Under the pieces are notes generated by a model that saw nothing but the letters and a program-made list of their open reading frames with translations, searched no databases and was not told where the DNA came from. Below, one piece after another: positions 9,715 to 18,810 of a DNA stretch of 64,000 nucleotides (within the stretch, counting starts at the first letter, position 1; every line of letters begins with the position of its first letter). The DNA is from Trypanosoma brucei gambiense DAL972 (Eukaryota; Euglenozoa; Kinetoplastea; Trypanosomatida; Trypanosomatidae), in assembly GCF_000210295.1 (NCBI RefSeq), contig NC_026743.1, positions 2,852,001 to 2,916,000 of the forward strand, given 5' to 3'. The position numbers were made by a program, and so were the translations under genes.

Positions 9715-11016
9715 ATGGACTCGGTTTGCCCGGAGCGATCTGTGACGTGTGTTACATGGAACCATGATGGAAGCAACTTGGCAGTAGGTCTACGATGTGG
9801 TTTCATCATTTACAGCACGGAGCTACTGCACCTTGTCGACGGGAAATTGTTTGAAATCCTTTTCCAGCCCGTTGATGGTGGCGCAGGGTTAATTGCTTTG
9901 CATGGACAATGTAACCTAGTTTTAATCTCTGGGTGGGCGTACGATCACAAGGCCACCGTGGCAATATACGACCTTTCCGTGAAGGAGGAGGAGCACAACT
10001 CGCGTGATTGTGCTGTGCTGGCGAAAGTGACGATGGCAGAGGCAGTGAACGGGTTGTGTTTCCACCCGCTTTTAGTGATGGTTGGAACAGAAAGCGGTTT
10101 GGTACATGTCTTTAACCAGAAGCTCGAAAAGATACAGGAATACAAAACGTCGCAAAAAATTCGGACGTTCGCCGGTGCCACGAGCAAAATGGCATTAGGC
10201 ACAATGTTGGACAAAGAGGTAGCCGGTGGAGTTAATTACTTACTTCTGCGTGGAGTTGTCGCCGGCCCAACCCCTGGCAGTGTGCGGTGTATCCGCTACG
10301 TCAGTGAGCGAAGTATGGAAGTTGAGTCGTCACAGTCTTCTCTTGAGGAGGAGGGTGGATGCGCGGCTGGACCCCTTGAAGAAAACGTTGTCGAACTGCA
10401 CACAGCAGAGGTGCAGTGTATTGCCATTACGGTGGACGGTCGTTGTGCAGTCACCGTTAGCGCACGGGGGACGATGCTCAAACTGCTTGATGTAAGGAAA
10501 GGGGTGGTAATCGGCCAGTACTCGCGTGGAGCGGCGCCTAACACAGTTCTCTCATTGGCATTACACCAATGGATCGACCGTACAGTCCTAACGTGCATCT
10601 CAGATTCAGGGACACTCCATATTTTCCATGGTCCCCCACTAAAAAGGTCCAGTGAGCACCATGAAACAGCTGACACGACAGCCGATGCAAAGTGGTCGGT
10701 CCCAGTCGTGCAGCGATTTAACGACTACATTAGCAGTGTGGGTGCGAAGTTTCGGATCACCATACCTGAGGATGGGTTGTCTGACGTTCATTGCAGAGAG
10801 AGATTGGATGTCGGTATGGCATACAGTACAGTTGTTCGCATTCACGATGCGAGCCTCTCACCCACTATTTTGGTTGCGCAGCGTTATATTAAGAGGGATG
10901 GTACATCGTCAAAAGGTCGTTTGCTATTCATCAAAGTGGATATGGCGGCAGAGGTGCCTGGTGTAGCACGGACAAAGGACCTGCGCAGCTTCTACTTTCC
11001 AAAAAGTGAAATGTAG
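9715..11016 (+). CDS. PROPPIN-like WD40 protein (Atg18/WIPI family)
   Basis: A seven-bladed propeller protein of the SVP1/Atg18/WIPI type. These bind PI3P and PI(3,5)P2 and act in autophagy or endosome recycling. Blade 1 is SVTCVTWNHDGSNLAVG, and later blades carry NGLCFHPLLVMVGTESGLVHVFN and VQCIAITVDGRCAVTVSARGTMLKLLDV, which is the diagnostic blade before the lipid site. In canonical members that blade leads into an FRRG (or LRRG) motif with two arginines. Here it is YSRG at residues 269-272, so one arginine is lost. At 433 aa, length fits. The family call is firm; lipid binding is uncertain because of the changed motif. Confidence 0.82.
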   Translation: MDSVCPERSVTCVTWNHDGSNLAVGLRCGFIIYSTELLHLVDGKLFEILFQPVDGGAGLIALHGQCNLVLISGWAYDHKATVAIYDLSVKEEEHNSRDCAVLAKVTMAEAVNGLCFHPLLVMVGTESGLVHVFNQKLEKIQEYKTSQKIRTFAGATSKMALGTMLDKEVAGGVNYLLLRGVVAGPTPGSVRCIRYVSERSMEVESSQSSLEEEGGCAAGPLEENVVELHTAEVQCIAITVDGRCAVTVSARGTMLKLLDVRKGVVIGQYSRGAAPNTVLSLALHQWIDRTVLTCISDSGTLHIFHGPPLKRSSEHHETADTTADAKWSVPVVQRFNDYISSVGAKFRITIPEDGLSDVHCRERLDVGMAYSTVVRIHDASLSPTILVAQRYIKRDGTSSKGRLLFIKVDMAAEVPGVARTKDLRSFYFPKSEM

Positions 11017-11371
11017 AGTTTGTTGTGCAGCCCATACCTCCAGGAGAGCAAATTACCGAGGTGTGTGTGGGGGAGGGCGAAGGACGCATAAAGCGTTCGC
11101 CGTTGCAGGTGATTAGTGTCTTTTTTTTTTTACTTTTTCAAAGTGTGGTTGTTTTTTGTCCGCACACTGTTCTTTCATTTTTGTTGTAGAAACAAGAACA
11201 CGCCACCATTCTTGCTTGCTACTAGGTGCGTGCACGTGCGATTCATTGGGTCGGTCCCCGTTTCCTGTTCTGTGGCTTATGGCGTGTTCCCACGATTGAA
11301 CTCCTTCCCTTTGTGTCACACCGTGTTTCGTTAGAAGGGAAAGGTAAAAAGTTACGAGTCATTTCAAATCG
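11017..11371. other. intergenic, splice region
   Basis: Contains a T12 run near 11121-11132 and a pyrimidine-rich tract at about 11168-11187 ending in AG at 11188-11189. This is a likely acceptor for the SDR gene. No coding sequence is supported. Confidence 0.45.
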
Positions 11372-12355
11372 ATGTTCTACATTGACGATTTATTTTGGAC
11401 ATCGTTGAACTACGCCACGAGCTGGGTGGGCCTTGTCAGCATCCTAACGTATCTGTTGGTGGTGCTCCTGCAGCAGTTGGCGCTGCATGTGCCGCAGAAC
11501 CTTAAGAAGAAGTACGCAGCCGAATGGGCTCTTGTAACAGGGGCGAGTAGTGGCATTGGAAAGGCCATTGCGGAGAAGCTTGCTGAGCAGAAGATCAATG
11601 TTGTTCTTGTTGCATTGGATGATCCACTTCTGAGTAGTACCTTCGCGGAACTGCAACAGAGGTACCCCAAGCAAAGTTTCAGGAAGGTAGGAGTTAATCT
11701 GGGTGAGGAAGGGATGCGGTACATGCAGCCTATCGTCGAGGCAACAAAGGACCTTCATATCAGTTTGTTGTTCAACAACGCCGGTTACATCAACACAGGA
11801 CTCTTCGCCGACACCACCATTGAGCGGCTGCGCGCCAATATGGAATGCAATGCTGGATGTGCTGTGCCAATCACGCACCATTTCTTGCGTCAAATGCTGC
11901 AGCGGCAACAGCGAGGTCTTGTGAGCTTCACATCCTCCGCCTCGTGTTACCTTCCCGGACCAACCGCTACGTTATACAGCCCAACTAAGGCTTTTCTAAC
12001 AAACTTTGCAACTACTGTTGCGGCGGAGGTGCGTGACGCGGGTGTTGATGTTGTGGTCATTCACCCTTCACCTGTCAACACAAATTTCTACAAGAACCAG
12101 GGCCCACTGCTCAACTCACTCAAGACGGCACAAAGCGCAGCTGGTTCGCCAATGAACATCGCTGAACAAATATTCGCCGCCGCGGGGCGCCTGACAGTTT
12201 GGGACCAGGGAGTTACGTGTGCCGCATTCCGTATCGTGAACAAAGTCATCGACTTTCAGTTGTTTTCTGAGCTCGTCGTTCGCTTTGCGTGGCTGAACGG
12301 TGACCATAAAAGGCTCGTAGCAAATTCCAACACACGTGGGAAGAAGCAGTCCTGA
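11372..12355 (+). CDS. membrane short-chain dehydrogenase, 3-ketoacyl-CoA reductase/17-beta-HSD type
   Basis: An NADPH-dependent reductase resembling the ER 3-ketoacyl-CoA reductase of fatty acid elongation (IFA38/HSD17B12). An N-terminal hydrophobic helix (about 18-40) anchors it, followed by the cofactor motif TGASSGIG at 56-63, the NNAG motif at 135-138, catalytic serines near 188-189, and YSPTK with Tyr202 and Lys206. Length (327 aa) and the N-terminal anchor match the KCR/HSD17B12 subfamily better than soluble SDRs. There is no C-terminal KKxx signal, although the tail is basic (RGKKQS). Trypanosomes elongate fatty acids with ER elongases, so a role there is likely but inferred. Substrate could also be a steroid-like ketone. 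Confidence 0.85.
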   Translation: MFYIDDLFWTSLNYATSWVGLVSILTYLLVVLLQQLALHVPQNLKKKYAAEWALVTGASSGIGKAIAEKLAEQKINVVLVALDDPLLSSTFAELQQRYPKQSFRKVGVNLGEEGMRYMQPIVEATKDLHISLLFNNAGYINTGLFADTTIERLRANMECNAGCAVPITHHFLRQMLQRQQRGLVSFTSSASCYLPGPTATLYSPTKAFLTNFATTVAAEVRDAGVDVVVIHPSPVNTNFYKNQGPLLNSLKTAQSAAGSPMNIAEQIFAAAGRLTVWDQGVTCAAFRIVNKVIDFQLFSELVVRFAWLNGDHKRLVANSNTRGKKQS

Positions 12356-12851
12356 TTATCGAAATAACTTTTTTTTTACAAAAAAAAAGTGGAAACACTA
12401 GGAGGAAAAGGGGGAGACGGGATTGAGGGAAGGGTATTTATTCAGTGACCGCCTTTCACACGTATATTACACGTGTCTTCACAAATGAAAGGATTGGAGA
12501 GTATTTCAGGTGAGCGAACGTCTGCGTATTTTGTTTTCGTCTCTTTTTGTAGTCTGCAACATAGGGATCATCTTACTCGTGGTAGAGTTTTTGTTGGTTT
12601 TCCTGCGGGTCGCGAGTTGGCCCAAGAGACCCTATGATGATGAGTTAAGCAGGGGCAATTTCGTGGATTGTTCTATGATTTTTCTTGCTGGCTGCGCCGT
12701 GTACATCCACCCAGTGCCGCCGCTACACGACCGCTGTAAAACTTTTTTTTTTCCGCGCATCGTCTCACCGTGCTCGTCAGTTTTGTTTCCCCCCCCCCAC
12801 CTTTCTTTTTCTCGCTGTATGCGCGTGCGTTCTTGAATAGGCAAAGAAAGA
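12356..12851. other. intergenic, splice region of TruD-like gene
   Basis: Includes 3' UTR with T and A runs and the strong acceptor listed at 12780-12840. No gene is supported. Confidence 0.45.
12780..12840 (+). promoter_or_regulatory. predicted trans-splice acceptor
   Basis: A long pyrimidine tract, including a run of 10 C at 12789-12798 and CTTTCTTTTTCTC after it, ends in AG at 12839-12840. The ATG at 12852 lies only 11 bases downstream. This strongly supports that start codon for the TruD-like gene. Confidence 0.7.
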
Positions 12852-15230
12852 ATGGGGTCACCAACCCCAAATGTGCGAAGAGCGATGATTGCAGTGAGCC
12901 GGCGGCTGAAGCTTCGTCGACCACCGCGCACGCCCTCCGCAGGGGCAGTAGCAAGGGGAAGTTGCATAGAACAAACCTCCTCACATTTTGTAACGGCTGC
13001 TGTTGAGAGGCTCTACGGCCAAGTTGCACCCGTAACGCCCACACATGCTTCGCACATGGACTCTCACAAGAGGGATCTACCGTGTCTGCTGCGCACGTTC
13101 CTCGACCAGGCGCACGCACCGCAGTTATCTTCGCCTGTTGTTTCATGCGCTGTCTCCTCCAAGCAGATTATTGGAAAAACCGCCAAATCAGCGGGGTTGG
13201 CTCGGAATGGTGCAGAGGATATGCTAATGCAGTATCGACCGAAGATTGATTCCGCGTTGGTGCGGCGCGTCGCTTGTGCCATAGACGTGGAAGGGGCGTT
13301 GCGGCGAGCCAGGAAATTGACGCAAGCGCTTCGCGAAGGTGGGGGGCTTGACAAAATGCTCTCAAGTTGTGTATCGGTTTCCTCGCAGGTCACAAAGCAG
13401 GAGATGGAGCTGCAAGCGGGAATAGCGGCGCGGTTTCATCAGCAGGCCCGGGCCAAGCGGCAGATGAAACTACGCGGGTTTCGGCTGTCCACTAGTGACA
13501 TTCAGGTGTCAGAAGTGCTTCCTGATGGGAATATAGTCACTTTTACAAATCCGACGCTTCCAAGTGCTGCGGGCACGTGCAGCAGGAAGTCTTCTTTGGA
13601 CGGCAAACAGTTACCATACCTTTACTTTGTACTTTACAAAGAAAATATTTCGCTTGGAGACGCATTCAGGCTCTTGAGCGAAGTATCCGAAGGGATGTGC
13701 CGTCTCGAAGACTTCGCGGTGAATGTGGCACTCGAAGAGTCTGCTGTCACTGCGCAACTCTGCAGCGTGCGCATTGCCCTGCTTAATGATGAAACCCACG
13801 GAGCACGGCGATCAGCCGCGGTGAAGAAACTTCTCAGAGTGAACTTGCGACCCTTACGACTTAGTGTTCAGCTAATCGGTTGGAGAGACCGCCCGTGCGA
13901 ACCTGCCCCTAGCGGCATGTCCCAAGCCCAATACAGCATGCTTATTAGGGGAATCAGCGCGAATGAGCCAACTCACTTGGAGAGAAAGGTGCTGGCCAGA
14001 TTCGCGGCGTTTCCGAACTTCTTTGGGCCACGCCACTTCGGGCCATTTTGTTTGTTTCGCACTTACCACGCAGCTGCCGCGTGGGAACGGGGTATGCATG
14101 CGGAGGCACTCGTTATAGGAGCCTGCTTGAGTTATGCCGACAGCATTACATCGGGGAGTGGTTGGATAGGCAAATTGGTGGAAATTCTCCGTCAAGGCGA
14201 GGATCGCCTTGGCGTACTGAAAGAGTGGTACCAGTTTAACGTTCCCCACAGGCTGAGGGCGCAGATTGCTTCAAGTAAAGCTGCCCTGGTATGGAATGTG
14301 CTTGCAAGCTGCCGTATTCTTGAGTTGGGGGCGTGCACCATGGAAAGGTCCCCTGACGTTGGGGATTTTGTGGTGGATGGAGGTCGTTGCTCTGCCCAAG
14401 TTGATGAAACTGTAGAGAAGGTGGAACTCTTTCCAGAGTGCGGTTGCGGAAAGTGGAATAGCCCCCCGTCCGTGGAGCGAAGGGGTAGGGATTGCGCAAA
14501 TACTGAGGTTGTGAAATTCATCTCCACTCAAGAGGACGCTGCCCCGTACACGATACATAATATTGTTGTACCGTTGGGCGCGGAAACTAATGGGGAGGTG
14601 AGAGGTCTGTTAATGCAACTGGGCTTCCGTCCCACCTTACATCCGGTTGAGCACTCGCAGAAACCGGTTGGTCACCGCCCACTCTTTGCAACGGGTAGTG
14701 GGTATCCGCGTGCAGCTTCTCCGTGGGTAAAGGCTCTGCCTGAGCTAACTGGAGACATTGCTGGTGACAACGGAGGTGTTTTTAGGCTGCTCACAGATGT
14801 AGAAATGCGCCAAAGCAGCAGCTACACAGCCCTGTCGAGAGGCCGGATGCGTGGAATTTGGCCAGTGGGAAAGTATGGCTACCGGTTGACGGATCGCTTG
14901 CCCGCTGGAATCGTCTCTCTTGCCGCGTCGGACGCGACGTGGCGCGGAACCAGATGTCTTGCCATGCACTTCACCTTGCCAACACAAGTGTATAGCATGT
15001 CCCTCTTCCGAGAGTTCGTGGACATTGAGGACCTTACCGAAGTGACGGATCGCGTATCTTCGGCAGGCGATAACAGGAAGGTGGAAGGATCACCTCCGGT
15101 AAGGGTGAATACAGCGTCAGTGGAAGGTAAGGGAATGGCAAGCGACCCTGATCAGGGATTTGTGGGCGGCGATTTGATGGGTTTGAAGCGCAGAGTATCG
15201 GATGCGGGTGCAACAAATGCCGGTAAATAA
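12852..15230 (+). CDS. TruD-like pseudouridine synthase homologue, altered active site, probably mitochondrial
   Basis: A 792-residue member of the TruD/PUS7 family, which converts U to pseudouridine in RNA. The TruD order is visible: LPYLYFVLYKENISLGDAF (about 255-275), the catalytic-site segment ending AVTAQ (about 294-302), YSMLIRGIS, FPNFFGPRHFG (about 387-397), GHRPLF, and a C-terminal FTLP...YSMSLFRE (about 708-722). The family active site reads K-D-x-x-A-V-T; here it is L-E-E-S-A-V-T, so the catalytic Asp is replaced by Glu295. The first 37 residues are Arg-rich with no acids, like a mitochondrial presequence. An N-terminal extension of about 200 residues and a polar tail are extra. 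It may be a non-catalytic RNA-binding or assembly factor. Confidence 0.75.
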   Translation: MGSPTPNVRRAMIAVSRRLKLRRPPRTPSAGAVARGSCIEQTSSHFVTAAVERLYGQVAPVTPTHASHMDSHKRDLPCLLRTFLDQAHAPQLSSPVVSCAVSSKQIIGKTAKSAGLARNGAEDMLMQYRPKIDSALVRRVACAIDVEGALRRARKLTQALREGGGLDKMLSSCVSVSSQVTKQEMELQAGIAARFHQQARAKRQMKLRGFRLSTSDIQVSEVLPDGNIVTFTNPTLPSAAGTCSRKSSLDGKQLPYLYFVLYKENISLGDAFRLLSEVSEGMCRLEDFAVNVALEESAVTAQLCSVRIALLNDETHGARRSAAVKKLLRVNLRPLRLSVQLIGWRDRPCEPAPSGMSQAQYSMLIRGISANEPTHLERKVLARFAAFPNFFGPRHFGPFCLFRTYHAAAAWERGMHAEALVIGACLSYADSITSGSGWIGKLVEILRQGEDRLGVLKEWYQFNVPHRLRAQIASSKAALVWNVLASCRILELGACTMERSPDVGDFVVDGGRCSAQVDETVEKVELFPECGCGKWNSPPSVERRGRDCANTEVVKFISTQEDAAPYTIHNIVVPLGAETNGEVRGLLMQLGFRPTLHPVEHSQKPVGHRPLFATGSGYPRAASPWVKALPELTGDIAGDNGGVFRLLTDVEMRQSSSYTALSRGRMRGIWPVGKYGYRLTDRLPAGIVSLAASDATWRGTRCLAMHFTLPTQVYSMSLFREFVDIEDLTEVTDRVSSAGDNRKVEGSPPVRVNTASVEGKGMASDPDQGFVGGDLMGLKRRVSDAGATNAGK

Positions 15231-15473
15231 AGGCCGATGGCTACGATGAGGTGTGTTGAATTTAATTTCGTTCGGAAGAAACAAACTTGGACGGTTCTGT
15301 GGAGGTGTGGTTTTGTTTTTATTTCTTTATTGAGTGCCGTTTAATGCAGTGTCAAATTGCCTTCTCTCTTACACTCTGTATTCGTTGTTAGTTGAACGAA
15401 GCGATTAAACTTATAGGGTGCTGCTCACAGGTGTCGCGCGAGACTGCAAAAAATTAAAAAGAATAACAATAAA

Positions 15474-16901
15474 ATGTCGGTGGATTGGAATACCGTTCAC
15501 CAAACAGTGTCGGACCACTGGGACACTTCTGTCGTTCCCGGTCTTTCAGAGTTTCTTGAGGTTCCAAACCAAAGCCCACACTATGATAAAGAGTGGGCGA
15601 CGAATGGCCACATGAAGAAGGCGATGGACGTCGTGGTTAAATGGATAGAGAAGCAACCGATCAAGGGAATGAAGTACGAAGTATTCGAGGATGAAGGCCT
15701 AACACCCTTCCTTGTCGTTGAGATCGAGGGGACAGAGCCATGCGCAAACACGCTGCTAATGTACGGGCACGTGGACAAGCAACCTCCACTCCTTCCCTGG
15801 GGTGAAGGCCTTCACCCCTACAAACCCGTGTATCGTGACGGCAACTTGTACGGTCGTGGATCCGCTGACGACGGTTATGCAGCCTATTTGGCAATCAGCG
15901 CCGTGGCGGCCGTTCAGAAACATGGGCTTCCGCATGGCAAAGTTGTCGTCATCATTGAGGCGAGTGAAGAGTCGGGGAGCATGGACTTGCCCCATTACCT
16001 GCGCAGGTGCAAAGATCACATTGGAAATGTCGACCTCCTCATCTGCCTTGACAGTGGTGGTGCCAACCACGAGCAACTGTGGCTGACGACAGCGCTGCGA
16101 GGTCTCTGCGGGGGCGTGCTGACGGTTGAGACCATGAGGGAAGGTATGCACAGCGGTATGTCTGGTGGCGTGGTCCCCGATTCGTTTCGTATCGCACGCA
16201 TGCTTCTGGAGCGCATTGAGGATACAAATACGGGCAATGTGAAGATACCTGAGGCGATCTGTGACATCCCCGAACATGTCATCAAGGCTGCGGAAGTGAT
16301 GAGGTCCATACCACTGAAAAAGATGTTCGCTCTCCTTCCCGGCGTTGCAGCGGAAGCGGATGACAACGCGGAGCTTGCCCTGAGGAGTTCATGGAAGGCA
16401 GCCCTCACTGTGGTAGGCGACAACCTTCCGGACACCGCAACAGCCGGTAACGTCAACCGTGCCAAAACCACTTTGCGCCTCTCTCTCCGAATCCCGCCAG
16501 TTGCGGATGCTGAGAAGGTCAGTGCGGCCATGAAGAGTATACTTGAGGCTGATCCCCCTTACAATGCAAAGGTCAATTACACCTCACATCACGATGGCAC
16601 CGGCAGCGCCACCCCGGCCTTAAAACCGTGGCTTGCCCAAGCGCTCCACAGCGGTTGTGAAACTGCCTTCGGTAAGGCTTATGCTTCGCAGGGTGTTGGT
16701 GGAACCATCCCCTTTGTCGCGATGCTGCAGCAAATGTTCCCCGAGGCGCAATTCCTCATCACAGGGGTCGTGGGACCGAGGAGCAACATCCATGGACCGA
16801 ATGAGTGTCTAAACGTGCCATTTGCAAAGGGTGTCACCACTTGTGTTGCGCGCGTGATTGCTGAACACTTTCACGCAACGCCAAAGTTGCGAAAGGATTA
16901 G
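15474..16901 (+). CDS. M20 family metallopeptidase, cytosolic dipeptidase-like
   Basis: A zinc exopeptidase of clan MH, family M20, closest in layout to cytosolic non-specific dipeptidase (CNDP2) and related glutamate carboxypeptidase-like enzymes. It is 475 aa, the normal length. Metal and catalytic residues are in place: His99 (MYGHVDKQP), Asp132 (GRGSADDG), Glu165/Glu166 (EASEESGS), Asp193 (CLDSGG) and His440 (NIHGPNE). The dimerisation lid domain lies between about 205 and 385. No signal peptide, membrane span or peroxisomal tripeptide (the end is LRKD). The likely role is cytosolic dipeptide or gamma-glutamyl peptide turnover; the substrate is not determined by sequence. The start is the first ATG after the AT-rich leader. 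Confidence 0.93.
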   Translation: MSVDWNTVHQTVSDHWDTSVVPGLSEFLEVPNQSPHYDKEWATNGHMKKAMDVVVKWIEKQPIKGMKYEVFEDEGLTPFLVVEIEGTEPCANTLLMYGHVDKQPPLLPWGEGLHPYKPVYRDGNLYGRGSADDGYAAYLAISAVAAVQKHGLPHGKVVVIIEASEESGSMDLPHYLRRCKDHIGNVDLLICLDSGGANHEQLWLTTALRGLCGGVLTVETMREGMHSGMSGGVVPDSFRIARMLLERIEDTNTGNVKIPEAICDIPEHVIKAAEVMRSIPLKKMFALLPGVAAEADDNAELALRSSWKAALTVVGDNLPDTATAGNVNRAKTTLRLSLRIPPVADAEKVSAAMKSILEADPPYNAKVNYTSHHDGTGSATPALKPWLAQALHSGCETAFGKAYASQGVGGTIPFVAMLQQMFPEAQFLITGVVGPRSNIHGPNECLNVPFAKGVTTCVARVIAEHFHATPKLRKD

Positions 16902-17521
16902 TAGCAAATTGTCTTCAACGCTACCTCTCTCCTTCACCGGAGCGTTTGTTTATAATTTACCTTTCAAGGAAACCCCCACTGGCGCCATTACATATTGCAC
17001 TAGTGGTATTATCGGTACCGAGTGCTGAGCAGCGGAGTTTTTAACGTTCTGAGCAGAATCAGCCATGTAAGCCTTCAGGAGATCTAGCAGACAAAAAAAC
17101 ATGTCTTTCTTTTCCTTATTTGTTTTACGCATTTTTTTTTATTTTGAAAATTTTCCGATGCGTTATGACTTATCTATTTTCTTTTTACATTTATATTTTG
17201 TATTTAGCGTTTTGGCACAAACACCAATTATTTTTGCGATGTTTGAGAGCGTAACATTTTCCCCGCGTGGAATTACCACTGCCAGGCAATGGCGGTCGCA
17301 GGGGAGGGAAATGGAGTAGGGGAAACATTTGCATTTCGGTCAGATAACATTTTCTAGACCGTCAGGTATTTTTCATCCGTGTGTTTGTTCGCGTGACCCC
17401 GTAACCCTTTGCACTTACCCGCTGCCCCGCCCAAAGTCTCCAACCACGAATAAAACACTAATTGTCCCACTTATTGGCTAGATAATGAAAATATAGGAAA
17501 GCGGCACAGGAATCGAGGGCC

Positions 17522-17867
17522 ATGCAGCGGAAACATCGGCGCCCAACAACCAACGATGCCGCACATGGAGAGAGGTTTGCACTAAAAAGCATGGTCATCT
17601 CGACGTGATTGCCACTTCGTGTTCGCCCCGAAGCACCCGACCTTTGAATGGTTATGGGCTCATCGGCCTGTCAAGGCGCTTGTGTTACGGAAGGGTCTCG
17701 CCGAATGTAAGCTTTTCAAGTTTCATTGTTCCTCTAATTTGCTGGACGGGTGGAAGGAGTGGAAGGTGCGGGGGGGGGGGGGGGGAACGCAGTCCCTCGG
17801 AGCCGAAGCACGGCGTTTGCAAAAACGTTTGTCAGCATATTTTGTGCAGTTTGGTAAAAAGGCGTGA
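17522..17867 (+). pseudogene. frameshifted small gene or relic
   Basis: Two coding-like pieces overlap in different frames. The first runs from the ATG at 17522 (MQRKHRRPTTNDAAHGERF) to a TGA at 17606. The second, in the +1 frame, is open from about 17586 to 17867; it has no ATG of its own at the start and includes HPTFEWLWAHRPVKALVL and LLDGWKEWKV. It then crosses the G run and ends RRLQKRLSAYFVQFGKKA. Codon choice and composition (Trp, Lys, Arg) look protein-like rather than UTR-like. No family was recognised. It could be a decayed small basic, possibly ribosomal or mitochondrial, protein, or a live gene with a sequencing error in the region. Confidence 0.35.
17770..17785 (+). repeat. G16 homopolymer
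   Basis: Sixteen consecutive G on the plus strand, sitting inside the coding relic. Such a run could form a G-quadruplex or mark a slippage site. Confidence 0.95.
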
Positions 17868-17895
17868 GTGAAAGAGGAAACCAATTGCTCATTTC

Positions 17896-17938
17896 ACCCT
17901 TCTCTGTTAACCCGTGAAAAGCGCAGCCTTTCTTTTAG
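17896..17938 (+). promoter_or_regulatory. predicted trans-splice acceptor
   Basis: Pyrimidine-rich sequence ending CAGCCTTTCTTTTAG, with the AG at 17937-17938, followed 65 bases later by the ATG at 18004. It excludes the GTG-started extension from 17914 and fixes the methyltransferase start at 18004. Confidence 0.65.
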
Positions 17939-18003
17939 GAAGTAGAGGGGATTCACCGCACAACGGAGCGGGAGGCAAAGTGCAAGCGCACTTGTTGAGG
18001 AAA

Positions 18004-18810
18004 ATGAGGCGAGTGGTAGTGGATTTGAGGCCAAAGGAGTGTTACGACGAGGGGCACTTGGAAGGGGCGTTCAGCTTCCCGTGGGAGGATATACAGAACG
18101 AGTCTTGTGGGCTACCACCGCGTGAAACTTTGCTCACCGCCATCGTAGACGAGCGAATAGACCAAGGAAGTGTTACGACATACCTTTCCCGCCTTCAGTA
18201 CGCGGCGTTGGAGGTAAGGATGTTGGGGCAGCACGAAGAGATGGTTCGCCGGCCACCGGAAGGTTTTTGTTGGGTTCCAAACCCTTTTCTTGTGAGCGTG
18301 TTGCGGTTTGTGGAAGAGTCGAGTGGCGGTATCTCGTTTGCACTTGACATTGGCTCCGGCAGCGGAAGGGATATGGTCTTCCTGGCCTCCCGTGGGTGGC
18401 ATGTTGTTGGAATCGAGAACCGGAGGCGGCTTATTGGGCAAGGGGAGACGCTTGCTCGCAAACACGGCGTCTCGGGGCATGTGGCCTATTTGCACAGTGA
18501 CATCAAGGAGGCTTACCCAGTAAGAAGTGGGTCGGTGGACCTGGTGCATGTCTGCCGCTTCTTGCACAGGCCGTCCCTCAGCCACTTGCTTGAACTTCCA
18601 CGCCGCGGCGGCCATCTCGTGTACAGTCACTTCCTTGAGGGCTGCCAACACACCAAAGTCGGCCACCCTTCGTCACCCGCTGGTTTCTGGAGAAGGGGCG
18701 AACTGCGATCACTGCTGGAGGATGCCGGTTACGACGTGATTCATGAGGAGGAAACGACGCTTCCAGACACGAGGCCATTTTTGCACATTCTCGCCAGGCG
18801 GGCAGTCTGA
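18004..18810 (+). CDS. rhodanese-like / SAM-dependent methyltransferase fusion
   Basis: A 268-residue protein with two parts. Residues 1-30 match the start of a rhodanese domain (VVVDLRPKECYDEGHLEGAF, then FPWED), but the catalytic Cys loop of rhodaneses cannot be found, so the module looks truncated and inactive. Residues about 110-268 are a class I methyltransferase: the SAM loop DIGSGSGRD starts at Asp115, followed by an acidic strand end (VVGIENR), DLVHVCRFLHR in the post-II region, and GGHLVYSHFLE. The substrate is unknown. Rhodanese-methyltransferase pairings exist in other lineages, so the fusion may be old. It is the last ordinary gene of the plus-strand cluster. Confidence 0.78.
   Translation: MRRVVVDLRPKECYDEGHLEGAFSFPWEDIQNESCGLPPRETLLTAIVDERIDQGSVTTYLSRLQYAALEVRMLGQHEEMVRRPPEGFCWVPNPFLVSVLRFVEESSGGISFALDIGSGSGRDMVFLASRGWHVVGIENRRRLIGQGETLARKHGVSGHVAYLHSDIKEAYPVRSGSVDLVHVCRFLHRPSLSHLLELPRRGGHLVYSHFLEGCQHTKVGHPSSPAGFWRRGELRSLLEDAGYDVIHEEETTLPDTRPFLHILARRAV

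Larger units (their letters stand above)
16902..18003. other. long intergenic stretch with relic and G-run
   Basis: The first 600 bases look like 3' UTR with T-rich runs. The second half holds the coding relic at 17522-17867 with a 16-G homopolymer at 17770-17785, and then the acceptor for the methyltransferase at 17937-17938. Confidence 0.5.

Noticed and set aside
9374..9745. 123-codon ORF before the PROPPIN gene
   Set aside because: It spans the pyrimidine tract of the likely splice site, and its composition is not protein-like.
17914..18003. GTG-started extension of the rhodanese-methyltransferase gene
   Set aside because: The splice acceptor at 17937-17938 lies inside it, and rhodanese similarity starts at the ATG 18004.
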